In this document: positions 34,484-42,282 of the stretch, in pieces
Layout: every line of letters starts with the position of its first letter
Position numbering within the stretch: position 1 is the first letter of the stretch
Origin: an uncultured Clostridia bacterium
GTDB lineage: Bacteria; Bacillota; Clostridia; Oscillospirales; Acutalibacteraceae
Direction: 5' to 3'
NCBI GenBank assembly: GCA_946186665.1
Contig: CAMHOE010000004.1
Span: 1 to 64,000 of the forward strand
Length of the DNA: 64,000 bases
The notes under the pieces: model-generated
What the model saw: the letters and a program-made list of their open reading frames with translations, nothing else
Database searches by the model: none
What the model was told of the DNA's origin: nothing
Position numbers and translations under genes: made by a program

Positions 34484-34512
34484 AAAAAAGGCTGCCAGAA
34501 AAACTGACAGTC
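34484..34512 (-). terminator. Terminator of the CarD-like gene
   Basis: GACTGTCAG with CTGGCAGCC (one mismatch, one G-U pair) around TTTTT, followed by TTTTTTAG on the minus strand. Confidence 0.6.
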
Positions 34513-34553
34513 TTAATGAAATGATCTTGCTCATTCAATTATTCAATTCGGAA

Positions 34554-35075
34554 TTACACACAACAGCTGCTTTCAGCAAGAGCCACCTTATTGATCATCA
34601 GTTTCTCCACTTCACCGGGTTCAAGACCAAGCACAAGAGAAAACTCTGTATACAGCTGTTTCTCAGCCTGCTTTAAGAATATTTCATCGCTCTGATGCAG
34701 CTTCTTGCCTTTTTTCTGCTGTATGGATCTGTGTATATACAGTGCCTTGATAAGCCCTGCAAGCTCAATTCTGTCACCCTGATTAAGGATCTCGTGATAT
34801 CTCTGTTTACGCTCGTTGTCATCATCTATCCACACAGGATCATACTCCGGAACTGAATCCAGAATATCGTTGATCTCTTCATCAGTAAGAAGTGAGCGCA
34901 TCTTATTCATAAGAGCTGAGTTGTTTTTGGGAACGAAAAACGTGGAATTTGCATCGTATACCGGCTCTAAGACAAAGTATTCTACTGTATCTCCTCCAAG
35001 GTCATTTTCCTCTGTACCGGAAATCTTACATACGCCGTTTGTGTCATAAATAACATAATCGCCGACACTGAACAT
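34554..35075 (-). CDS. CarD-family transcription regulator
   Basis: The 173-residue protein begins MFSVGDYVIYDTNGVCKI, the RNA-polymerase-interacting CarD/TRCF-like Tudor domain (1-60). A helical C-terminal domain follows (SLLTDEEINDILD through LYTEFSLVLGLEPGEVEKLM). Such proteins bind the polymerase beta subunit and stabilise open promoter complexes, often affecting rRNA and stress genes. I start at the ATG at 35075, which follows AAAGGGGTAATTAT and gives the family N-terminus; a longer form to 35174 has no support. Confidence 0.88.
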   Translation of the reverse strand: MFSVGDYVIYDTNGVCKISGTEENDLGGDTVEYFVLEPVYDANSTFFVPKNNSALMNKMRSLLTDEEINDILDSVPEYDPVWIDDDNERKQRYHEILNQGDRIELAGLIKALYIHRSIQQKKGKKLHQSDEIFLKQAEKQLYTEFSLVLGLEPGEVEKLMINKVALAESSCCV

Positions 35076-35233
35076 TATAATTACCCCTTTGCTTTCAGCC
35101 TGTCTGAACAGCAGAAAACGCTCTGTCTGCATAAACGGATACATCCTTGTAAAATTTGCCATACTCTGCTCCAAGGAGCTGCGGTGCCAGAAGCTTGTGG
35201 CGTTAGAAACAGACTGTAAATTTCCATATCTAC

Positions 35234-35262
35234 ATTATAATACTTTTTGAGAAAAAATGTCA
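35234..35262 (-). promoter_or_regulatory. Putative promoter of the CarD-like gene
   Basis: TGACAT (35257-35262), 17 bases, TATAAT (35234-35239) on the minus strand. Between here and 35500 the DNA is AT-rich without a gene. Confidence 0.5.
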
Positions 35263-35500
35263 TAGGCAAATTCAACAAAAACCTAACGCTCTGCTATGTT
35301 ATGTAGGGAAAGATAAAAGCTATAAAATAACCCGTCTCGACGACATAATTGTCAAAATATGAAATAAACAAACATTTTGTTATGATATATAAATATTTAT
35401 TCAAAAAAAATTTTTATTTATTCAAAAGAGAAAAATATCCGAAAACACTCAAAAGTACAGTAAACATCAATGTTTTGAACTGATGTAAAGTTTAAAAGAA

Positions 35501-35545
35501 AATTTGTCAAGAATACTTGACAAATTGTAAAGAGTATGATACTAT
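35501..35545 (+). promoter_or_regulatory. Perfect 11-bp inverted repeat over a promoter
   Basis: AATTTGTCAAG (35501-35511) is perfectly inverted as CTTGACAAATT (35516-35526) around AATA. The right arm contains a consensus -35 (TTGACA), and TATAAT lies 20 bases further (35543 region), a long spacer that an activator or repressor could exploit. It precedes a DUF6442-like/XRE gene pair. Confidence 0.65.
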
Positions 35546-35665
35546 AATATACACAAGGAAATCAGAAGGATTTTCCAGCCGGATCGAAAGCCCGCAGATG
35601 CTGTTTTTTCTTGGTTTGCAGCGAAAAATGGCAAGCGGCTTCGGATATCATTCGGAGGCATCTTG

Positions 35666-35986
35666 ATGGATAAAAAAGAAATTCTTGCACAAAATAAACG
35701 AAAGTCACGTAATAACCTTGACGAACGTGAGCAGCGCATCTATAACGCTTCGTTCGGACTGGGAGCAGTTGCGGTCGGTGTTTTATGTTTGATTTTCAGT
35801 GTATATAAAGCGCTTCACCGGGAGACCTTTTATGAGTTTGTTACAATAATAACGGCATATCTTTGTACGACCTTTTTATATCAGTATAAGAACATAAGAA
35901 AGCCGTATTATCTTATCGCAGGAATAGTAACAGGTCTTGCTGCCGCAGCGTGCGGTGCAATGTTTTTTGTGGTGTATGCAGTATGA
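35666..35986 (+). CDS. DUF6442-like small membrane protein
   Basis: The 106-residue protein has a basic N-terminus (KRKSRNNLDEREQRIYNAS) and three hydrophobic segments (about 28-45, 58-72 and 84-104). Proteins of this kind commonly sit directly upstream of a small XRE regulator, as here, where the stop overlaps the next start by four bases (ATGA). The ATG at 35666 has GGAGG seven bases before it; the adjacent TTG at 35663 is less well spaced. It may sense or transmit a membrane signal to the regulator, which is inference only. Confidence 0.75.
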   Translation: MDKKEILAQNKRKSRNNLDEREQRIYNASFGLGAVAVGVLCLIFSVYKALHRETFYEFVTIITAYLCTTFLYQYKNIRKPYYLIAGIVTGLAAAACGAMFFVVYAV

Positions 35987-36201
35987 ATGATATAGTGTTT
36001 CAGAACCGCCTGCGCGTTGCACGTGCGGAGAAGAGGATCTCACAGGGTGACCTTGCCGAGATGGTGGGAGTTTCCCGACAGACTATCAGCTCGATAGAAA
36101 ATAATCAGTTTTGTCCCAGTGCAAGACTTGCCTTGCTTATATGTATAGCATTGGATAAAAGGTTCGAAGATTTGTTTTTCTTCGAACAGGAGCAAATATA
36201 A
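35983..36201 (+). CDS. XRE-family regulator (YozG-like)
   Basis: The 72-residue protein is a single helix-turn-helix domain: RLRVARAEKRISQGDLAEMVGVSRQTISSIENN, then FCPSARLALLICIALDKRFEDLFFFE. It resembles small regulators such as YozG that control linked membrane proteins. It overlaps the DUF6442-like gene by four bases. The palindrome at 35501-35526 is a plausible operator. Confidence 0.88.
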   Translation: MNDIVFQNRLRVARAEKRISQGDLAEMVGVSRQTISSIENNQFCPSARLALLICIALDKRFEDLFFFEQEQI

Positions 36202-36242
36202 TTTTGTTTGTAAGTTTACTTCATATACATTCCTCCTAAAAA

Positions 36243-36290
36243 GCAATTGACCCCCGATCATACAATGGTCGGGGGTCAATTGTTTGTATT
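36243..36290 (+). terminator. Terminator of the XRE pair
   Basis: CAATTGACCCCCGA pairs perfectly with TCGGGGGTCAATTG around an 11-base loop, then TTTGT. Confidence 0.85.
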
Positions 36291-36300
36291 TCACTTCAAA

Positions 36301-36396
36301 GAATATTAATTTTGCAGGGCAGCTGCATGGGGGAAAACCTTTTCCGGCGGAAAAAGGTTTTCCCCATGCCCATTTCCTAAAACCGCTGAATATTAA
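36301..36396. repeat. Palindromic dispersed repeat (type E)
   Basis: A long palindrome (GGGCAGCTGCATGGGGGAAA ... TTTTCCCCATGCCC) is flanked directly by GAATATTAA on both sides (36301 and 36388), like a target duplication. It matches the outer parts of the composite element at 17126-17335. Confidence 0.65.
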
Positions 36397-36426
36397 AGGA
36401 CTGCCGATCAAAGCAGTCCTTTTTTG
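36395..36426. terminator. Terminator, probably bidirectional
   Basis: AAAGGACTGC and GCAGTCCTTT pair around 8 bases, with a T6 run on the plus strand and TTTAATATT on the minus. It lies 25 bases after the stop of the secreted protein. Confidence 0.7.
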
Positions 36427-36449
36427 AACATAAGCTCACATATTAATCA

Positions 36450-37856
36450 TCATGAATTATCCTTATCTGATTTTGATTTCTTTTTCATGGCAATTATAAT
36501 AACCACTACTATAACCACAACAGCAACTATAATAGCTATCCATATAAATATGCACAATCCGAGCGGATGCGGACAGAAGCTGCAGAGAGAACACTTGTCT
36601 TCCTGCTCTTCCGCTTTCTGAACTGTTGAAGCTTCCTTTTTGTCAGCAGATTCAACTGAGGACTCAGCTGAGGGTTCAGCTGAAATTTCAACAGAGGATT
36701 CTACGACGCTTTCTGGATTTGCGTCCATTTCTGTGGCACCAAAGGTAAGTATCTCTGAATAATCAGAATAAAAATCCTCCTGTTCAGGCTGAGCGCAGTA
36801 ATATCTTGCCCTCAGTTCTATGGGAGTGTCTTTCTCTATCTTGCCTTCTGCTTCTGCGAGGGGCTGGAGTGCGAAAGACATATCTCCGGATTTGATGGTA
36901 AAATCACCCTGAAGTCCTACCCACTCTTCCTTGCCTGCAAGACGTGCTTCTGTCTCAAGCCATACAGTGCCAAGTGTGCCTGTCGCCTGTGCTAACTGTT
37001 TTTCAAGCTTATCATCAACTTTTAGTTTGAAAGCGATAACAGGGTAGCCGTTGAACTCTTCGTCTGTATATTTCAGATCTGATATCACAGGTGCATCTAT
37101 ATCTCCTGCTTTGAGCGGCTCTACATTTTCTGCATCCTTACCTACTGAGGCAATTTCCGACCAATCGGAACCTATCTTTATATCCTCACCTTCGCTGGGG
37201 CGGCAGGTAACGAGCCAGCGTACCCGTACATAGATCGTGTGCTTTGTCAGATCTATCTTTGCGGTGCTTCCGTCGTCGTTTTCTACAACATCATACTGAT
37301 CGTCTTTCAGGACATCCTTCCAACCGGGATAATCAACATCGCCGTCATGAATACCGTACCAAGCCGCGTCCTCGGGATCACTGATATTGCCCATGTAACG
37401 GAATATCCAACTGCTCATCGAGGTATCGGATGAATAGGCTTCGGAAATAAACGCCCATTCTCCAAGCATCGGTCTGTAGTTTTCATCGTAACCTTCTGTA
37501 TCCCAGTACTTGTTGTAATGCCAATCATCCTGTGTGTCTATTGACCAGTCGATCTGTGCCGTTATCCAAAGGTCGTCATAACCGAGCTTCTGGAGCTCCT
37601 CTCTGGTAGCATCAAATGTTTCCGGATCATCCACTTTTGATGACCACTCACTCATTGAGTTGTTCTGGGAATAATGCACCTCGCAGGTGTTCAAAGAATC
37701 GCGCTCGTCCAGATAAGTGATAGAGACATTCTGCGGGGCTGTAAGCTCAAACGGAAGTTTTTCCTCAGGAGCGGCAGATACAGGTATTGCAAGTGTGCCT
37801 GCGATCGTACCTGCAAGGGTAACTGCGCTCACCGCCAATGATATAAGCTTTTTCAT
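36450..37856 (-). CDS. Secreted Fn3-like protein with C-terminal membrane anchor
   Basis: The 468-residue protein has a signal peptide (1-28, ending VSAA), then two Fn3-like beta-sandwich regions (about 36-240 and 252-375) with many Trp and Tyr. A Ser/Glu/Ala-rich linker follows (VESSVEISAEPSAESSVES, about 383-405). A Cys cluster (CSLCSFCPHPLGLC, about 422-435) sits just outside a membrane helix (about 436-458), and the end is KKKSKSDKDNS. No catalytic domain is recognisable, so a binding or scaffold role is likely. The ATG has AGAGGTG. The anchor style matches the starch-binding protein at 11.5 kb. Confidence 0.72.
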   Translation of the reverse strand: MKKLISLAVSAVTLAGTIAGTLAIPVSAAPEEKLPFELTAPQNVSITYLDERDSLNTCEVHYSQNNSMSEWSSKVDDPETFDATREELQKLGYDDLWITAQIDWSIDTQDDWHYNKYWDTEGYDENYRPMLGEWAFISEAYSSDTSMSSWIFRYMGNISDPEDAAWYGIHDGDVDYPGWKDVLKDDQYDVVENDDGSTAKIDLTKHTIYVRVRWLVTCRPSEGEDIKIGSDWSEIASVGKDAENVEPLKAGDIDAPVISDLKYTDEEFNGYPVIAFKLKVDDKLEKQLAQATGTLGTVWLETEARLAGKEEWVGLQGDFTIKSGDMSFALQPLAEAEGKIEKDTPIELRARYYCAQPEQEDFYSDYSEILTFGATEMDANPESVVESSVEISAEPSAESSVESADKKEASTVQKAEEQEDKCSLCSFCPHPLGLCIFIWIAIIVAVVVIVVVIIIAMKKKSKSDKDNS

Positions 37857-38099
37857 AGTTTTTCACCTCTTAAAAAAAATGTACTACTTAGATTATAGCA
37901 TATATATCTTGATAAATCTACAATAAAAGTATACAAATATGTTGAAGATTATTGTTTTATCAAACAGTATATGTAATTGTCCATAAAGCTGATCTTAGAA
38001 TTATAAGACATTCAGACACAGACGCTTTTATTCATACAAACAATTTATTATTTCATATGGATTATTTAATATACAAAAGGACTATATTTTAAAAAAGTA

Positions 38100-38144
38100 T
38101 TGACATATTCCATAAGTAGAATTATAATATATTCAACAAGTTGA
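38100..38144 (+). promoter_or_regulatory. Promoter and candidate PadR operator
   Basis: TTGACA (38100-38105), 17 bases, TATAAT (38123-38128). The perfect palindrome TCAACAAGTTGA (38133-38144) begins at the likely transcription start, where a bound PadR protein would block it. The rest of 37857-38099 is AT-rich without a gene. Confidence 0.65.
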
Positions 38145-38160
38145 TTATAGGAGGTTGCTT

Positions 38161-38733
38161 ATGTTAAAGCATGGTATTTTAGGCTTGCTGAATTACGGAA
38201 GTATGACAGGATATGATATAGTTCATATCTTTAAGGATTCCCTGAGTTATTTCTGGAACGCGCAGACAAGTCAGGTCTACAGAGAGCTTCAGACCATAAA
38301 GAAAAACGGCTGGGCCGCTGATGAAACTGTCGAACAGGACGGCAAACCGGATAAAAAGGTTTTCACCATTACCGATAGCGGCAGAGCAGAACTAAAACGC
38401 TGGCTGACAGAGGATAATGTGGAGTTCGGTATAAGAAGTCCTTTGATGATGAAGGTCTTTTTCAGAGGGGAATGCAGTCTGGACGAAAACATAGACTTTT
38501 TTGAAAAGCTTCAGAATGACAGCTATGCTTTTGACTATAAAATGTCTCTGTCACCTCCGGACACAAAAAAATATGCAGAAATAATAAAAGATCCTATGAA
38601 AGCGCTTTACTGGAAAATGACCATCGAATACGGAATGATGTATTCAAAAATGTACAGACAATGGGTAGAAAACTGTATCAGACAACTGGAGGAGTTAAAA
38701 TATGAAGATACTGGTGATCAACGGAAGTCCTAA
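38161..38733 (+). CDS. PadR-family transcriptional regulator
   Basis: The 190-residue regulator begins with the winged helix LKHGILGLLNYGSMTGYDIVHIFKD, and YRELQTIKKNGW is the recognition region. The C-terminal half (about 90-190) is the helical dimerisation domain of the VirR-like subgroup. I start at the ATG at 38161, after AGGAGGT; the TTG at 38155 lies within that site. It overlaps the flavodoxin-fusion gene by 32 bases, so the two are probably coexpressed and the regulator likely controls it. Confidence 0.88.
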   Translation: MLKHGILGLLNYGSMTGYDIVHIFKDSLSYFWNAQTSQVYRELQTIKKNGWAADETVEQDGKPDKKVFTITDSGRAELKRWLTEDNVEFGIRSPLMMKVFFRGECSLDENIDFFEKLQNDSYAFDYKMSLSPPDTKKYAEIIKDPMKALYWKMTIEYGMMYSKMYRQWVENCIRQLEELKYEDTGDQRKS

Positions 38734-40315
38734 GGGAAAAAGAAGCAACAGCTATAAACTGACCCGGAGCTTTGTCGAGGGTATCTCTGAAAAGACAGAT
38801 GTCGAATGTGAGGAGATATTTGTAAAGGATAAGAACATCGGCACCTGTCTGGGATGCTTTGCCTGTTGGAACAAAACCCCCGGAGTCTGTGTTGTCAAGG
38901 ATGATATGAAGGATGTTCTTGATAAGATACTTTGGGCGGATATAGTTATATGGTCATTCGGACTTTATTATTTCAATGTTCCCGGAAAAATGAAGCTTCT
39001 TGTGGACAGACAGCTCCCTCTTGCCTTACCGTTTATGGTAAGTGAGAGCGAAAGCGGCGGTCATCCCGCGAGATTTGATATGTCAGGAAAGCGTCATGTG
39101 ATAATCTCAACCTGCGGCTTCTATACCGCAAAGGGAAACTACGGTTCGGTCAATGCCATGTTTGACCATTTTCTCGGAAAAGGACGGTATGAGACTATCT
39201 ACTGCGGACAGGGCGAACTGTTCAGAGTAGAAGCACTTCACGATCGCACAGACGAATATCTGAGCTATGTACATAGTGCCGGCAAGGAATTTGTTGAAGG
39301 CGGCATAAGCGAACAGACAAGGGAAAATCTCAATGAGCTGCTGTTCCCGAGAGAGACCTTTGAAACAATGGCAGACGCAAGCTGGGGCGTTTCTAAGGAT
39401 ACAGGCGAAAAAGAGGACGAGACTTACATCTTCACAAAACAGATGGCTTCCATGTATAATAAAGCGTCCTATAAGGGCAATGACATTGTTCTTGAAATGT
39501 GCTATACAGATGAAGGAAGATCATACCAGATAGTTCTCAAAAAGGACGGCTATGAGGTTCTTAAGGATAATTTCCTGTCTCCCACAACAAAGGTGATAAC
39601 ACCCTTTACGGTATGGAAGGATATCGCCGCAGGAAAGATCAGCGGTTCTCAGGCTATGATGAAGAAGCTCTATCGTGTAGAGGGCGATTTTGATGTCATG
39701 CTGAACTGGGGAAAATATTTCGGCTCCGGCAATACTAAACAGACATCCGAAACGAACAGCTCCAACAAAAAGGACAAGGGAACAAGCCTGATGCTGACGC
39801 TTATCCCATGGATAACATTCTGGGTGGCAGCAGCAATAGATACCTATGCAGGTGCGCTTGTTTCTATCGGTGTATGCGCGCTAATGGGAATTATCTTCTT
39901 CCGTTTCCGCAAGACGTTTTATGATATGCTGTCCACGACTGCTGTAGCCGGTCTGTCTGTACTGGCTCTTCAGGTGCCGGAAATGATAAACCTCATCCTG
40001 CCCGGTTCATATCTTGCCTTTGGACTTATGTGGAGCTTGTCATGTCTTACTAAGGTGCCCCTTACTGCATGGTATTCCATGAACAGCTATAACGGTGAAA
40101 GCGCTCTGCAAAACCCGTTGTTTGTACGCACTAACCGTATACTGACCCTTGCATGGGGCGTATTGTATATAATTACAAGTGTGTGGACATTTTTCCTGAT
40201 GGGCACACCTGTTTCACCTTATCTTGCAATAATCAATAATGTCATGCCCATACTGATGGGAATTTTTACAAAGTGGTTCCAGAACTGGTATCCGGCGCAT
40301 TATGCTTCAAAATGA
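38702..40315 (+). CDS. Flavodoxin-like FMN reductase / SCP2-like / membrane fusion
   Basis: This 537-residue protein has three parts. Residues 1-185 are an NAD(P)H-dependent FMN reductase/flavodoxin fold: VINGSPKGKRSNSYKL binds the FMN phosphate, GCFACW and ADIVIWSFGLYYFNVPG follow. Residues about 245-345 resemble an SCP2 sterol-carrier domain (YTDEGRSYQIVLKKDGYEV; WKDIAAGKISGSQAMMKKLYRVEGDF). Residues about 360-537 hold five or more helices. It may reduce or carry a lipid-soluble substrate at the membrane, an inference. GGAGGAG precedes the ATG. The PadR partner suggests induction by a small aromatic or toxic molecule. Confidence 0.78.
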   Translation: MKILVINGSPKGKRSNSYKLTRSFVEGISEKTDVECEEIFVKDKNIGTCLGCFACWNKTPGVCVVKDDMKDVLDKILWADIVIWSFGLYYFNVPGKMKLLVDRQLPLALPFMVSESESGGHPARFDMSGKRHVIISTCGFYTAKGNYGSVNAMFDHFLGKGRYETIYCGQGELFRVEALHDRTDEYLSYVHSAGKEFVEGGISEQTRENLNELLFPRETFETMADASWGVSKDTGEKEDETYIFTKQMASMYNKASYKGNDIVLEMCYTDEGRSYQIVLKKDGYEVLKDNFLSPTTKVITPFTVWKDIAAGKISGSQAMMKKLYRVEGDFDVMLNWGKYFGSGNTKQTSETNSSNKKDKGTSLMLTLIPWITFWVAAAIDTYAGALVSIGVCALMGIIFFRFRKTFYDMLSTTAVAGLSVLALQVPEMINLILPGSYLAFGLMWSLSCLTKVPLTAWYSMNSYNGESALQNPLFVRTNRILTLAWGVLYIITSVWTFFLMGTPVSPYLAIINNVMPILMGIFTKWFQNWYPAHYASK

Positions 40316-40333
40316 TTTATATATCCCCTTAAA

Positions 40334-40374
40334 CACAGCAGCACGACAGCTTCTCCGTGCTGCTGCTTTTTATT
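40334..40374 (+). terminator. Terminator of the PadR-flavodoxin unit
   Basis: CAGCAGCACG and CGTGCTGCTG pair perfectly, then CTTTTTATTG. Confidence 0.85.
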
Positions 40375-40533
40375 GTCAGAAGAATTATAGGTAACCGCTA
40401 AAAATTATGCTTTACAATAATGGCATATCATATTTCATTGAAAAGACTGTTGCGACCCAATATGAAAAAGTGATTGTAAAACAGGGTAAAAAGTAATCGT
40501 AAAAAGTAATTTGTGCTTATTTTTCTAATAGTA

Positions 40534-40562
40534 TTGCAAAATTGGTTGTAAAATAGTATAAT
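40534..40562 (+). promoter_or_regulatory. Promoter of the SPFH module
   Basis: TTGCAA (40534-40539), 17 bases, TATAAT (40557-40562). Upstream at 40486-40511 GTAAAAAGTAAT occurs twice nearly in tandem, a possible activator site. The ~140-base leader has CACCAAT/ATTGGTG as a small hairpin. Nothing else is seen in 40375-40710. Confidence 0.65.
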
Positions 40563-40710
40563 ATCTATGAATGTTCGGGTCGTTTGTAAATATTGATATT
40601 ATCCGATCATTTGGTGATACATCGGAATTATTCATAGTCGTATCCCCACCAATGTTGAGGAATACAGTATTGGTGCTAAACAATATTATAAAAAACAGGA
40701 GATGGTTTAA

Positions 40711-42096
40711 ATGGGTATCATTAAAGCTGCGGTAAATGCTATCGGCGGAGAGCTTGCAGATTCGTATCTGGAGGCGTACCGTCCCTCTGCAATGCATCAG
40801 AGAACGGCTGTTGCACCGGGTATCTTTGCGGATGCAGGTCAGAACAGAAACACAAACACCAAACGCATGAACAACGTTATCTCGAACGGTTCTATGATAC
40901 AGGTAACTTCAGGTCAGCTGATGTGCCTTGTAGACGGCGGACGTGTTGTTGACTATACTACAGTCCCCGGCTACTATAAGGTTTCAAACTCCAGCTCTCC
41001 CTCACTCATGAACGGTGAGTTCGGAGCTTCCCTCAAGGATGGCTGGGAAAGAATCAAGTTCGGCGGCAACACCTACCATGAGCAGAGAGTTATCTATATC
41101 AACCTCAGACCAATGGAAGGTATCAAGTTCGGAACAAAAACACCTGTACCGTACTATGACGAGCATTACAAGATAGATGTTATGGTTCGTGCTTTCGGTA
41201 CATTCTCACTTCAGATAGTAGAACCCTGGAAGTTCTTCAACACCGTTATTCCGCAGGAGTGCATAACGGACGGCGTCGGCTTTGAAGTAGATGACTTCCT
41301 TGATGACACATTCATGTCTGAATATCTCGGAGCACTGGGCGAGGCACTGAGCAACATTTCTACACTTGGTCAGCCTCTTTCCAGAATACCTACACAGACT
41401 ACACAGTTAGCTAAATATATGCAGGACGCACTTGATCCGGTATGGCGTCAGGAGCGCGGTCTTGAAATAAAGACTGTAGGTATCTCGAGCATATCCTATG
41501 ACGACGACACTAAGAAGCTTCTTCAGGAGAGAAACCGTGTTGCTATTTACAACGACCCCAGCATGAGAGAGACATTCGTTCAGACATCCATCGCAAGAGG
41601 TCTGGAAAATGCCGGCTCAAACCCCAACGGCGCTATGGCAGGCTTTATGGGTATGGGCATGGGCATGAATGCAGCAGGCGGCTTTATGGGTCAGGCTTCA
41701 AACAACAATATGCAGCAGATGCAGATGCAGCAGCAGTATCAGCAGCCTATGCAGCAGCAGTACAACCAGCAGCCCATGCAGCAGGCACCTCAGCAGGCTC
41801 CCCAGCAGGCAGCAGGCGGATGGACCTGTAAGTGCGGCCACGCAGGCAATACAGGCAAGTTCTGTATGGAATGCGGTGCTCAGAAGCCCCAGCCTGCAAA
41901 CAACGCATCATGGGTATGCCCTGCTTGCGGAACAAGCAACTCCGGCAAGTTCTGTATGAACTGCGGCGGTCAGAAGCCTGTTATCGCAAAAAAGATAAAG
42001 TGCGACAAGTGCGGATTTGAGCCTGATATGACAAAGGCTATCCCGAAATTCTGTCCAAACTGCGGCGATCCTATCAATGAGGCTGACTATCAGTGA
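40711..42096 (+). CDS. SPFH-domain protein with C-terminal zinc ribbons (YdjI-like)
   Basis: The 461-residue protein has an SPFH/'virion core' domain (about 20-310; ITSGQ-type QVTSGQLMCLVDGG, PVPYYDEHYKIDVMVRAFGTFSLQI). A Met/Gly/Gln-rich segment (about 310-370) leads to three zinc-ribbon units (CKCGHAGNTGKFCMECG, CPACGTSNSGKFCMNCG, CDKCG...CPNCG). It matches Bacillus subtilis YdjI by architecture. SPFH proteins scaffold membrane microdomains; the ribbons may recruit partners. The ATG has CAGGAGATGG. It heads a three-gene unit with the next two genes. Confidence 0.85.
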   Translation: MGIIKAAVNAIGGELADSYLEAYRPSAMHQRTAVAPGIFADAGQNRNTNTKRMNNVISNGSMIQVTSGQLMCLVDGGRVVDYTTVPGYYKVSNSSSPSLMNGEFGASLKDGWERIKFGGNTYHEQRVIYINLRPMEGIKFGTKTPVPYYDEHYKIDVMVRAFGTFSLQIVEPWKFFNTVIPQECITDGVGFEVDDFLDDTFMSEYLGALGEALSNISTLGQPLSRIPTQTTQLAKYMQDALDPVWRQERGLEIKTVGISSISYDDDTKKLLQERNRVAIYNDPSMRETFVQTSIARGLENAGSNPNGAMAGFMGMGMGMNAAGGFMGQASNNNMQQMQMQQQYQQPMQQQYNQQPMQQAPQQAPQQAAGGWTCKCGHAGNTGKFCMECGAQKPQPANNASWVCPACGTSNSGKFCMNCGGQKPVIAKKIKCDKCGFEPDMTKAIPKFCPNCGDPINEADYQ

Positions 42097-42183
42097 TCAT
42101 ACAGACATCTGTGTGATACAAAAATATTTCCCTTATCGGCAATAACCGATAAGGGAAAATTTACAAAATGAGAGGTGAGCTGA

Positions 42184-42282
42184 GTGTCAGATATTCCCCT
42201 TTTTCATGCGCAAAACGAAAACACGCCCTGTGAAAAGGGTAATTATCGGGACACATATAGTTATGGAAACAGTTGCATATAA
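42184..42282 (+). CDS. Possible 32-codon upstream ORF overlapping the zinc-ribbon gene
   Basis: A GTG at 42184 follows GAGAGGTGAGCTGA, a better ribosome site than the one in front of the downstream ATG. The frame (VSDIPLFHAQNENTPCEKGN...) stops at 42282, 20 bases inside the next gene. It may be a leader peptide for coupled translation, or chance. No family is recognised. Confidence 0.3.
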   Translation: MSDIPLFHAQNENTPCEKGNYRDTYSYGNSCI

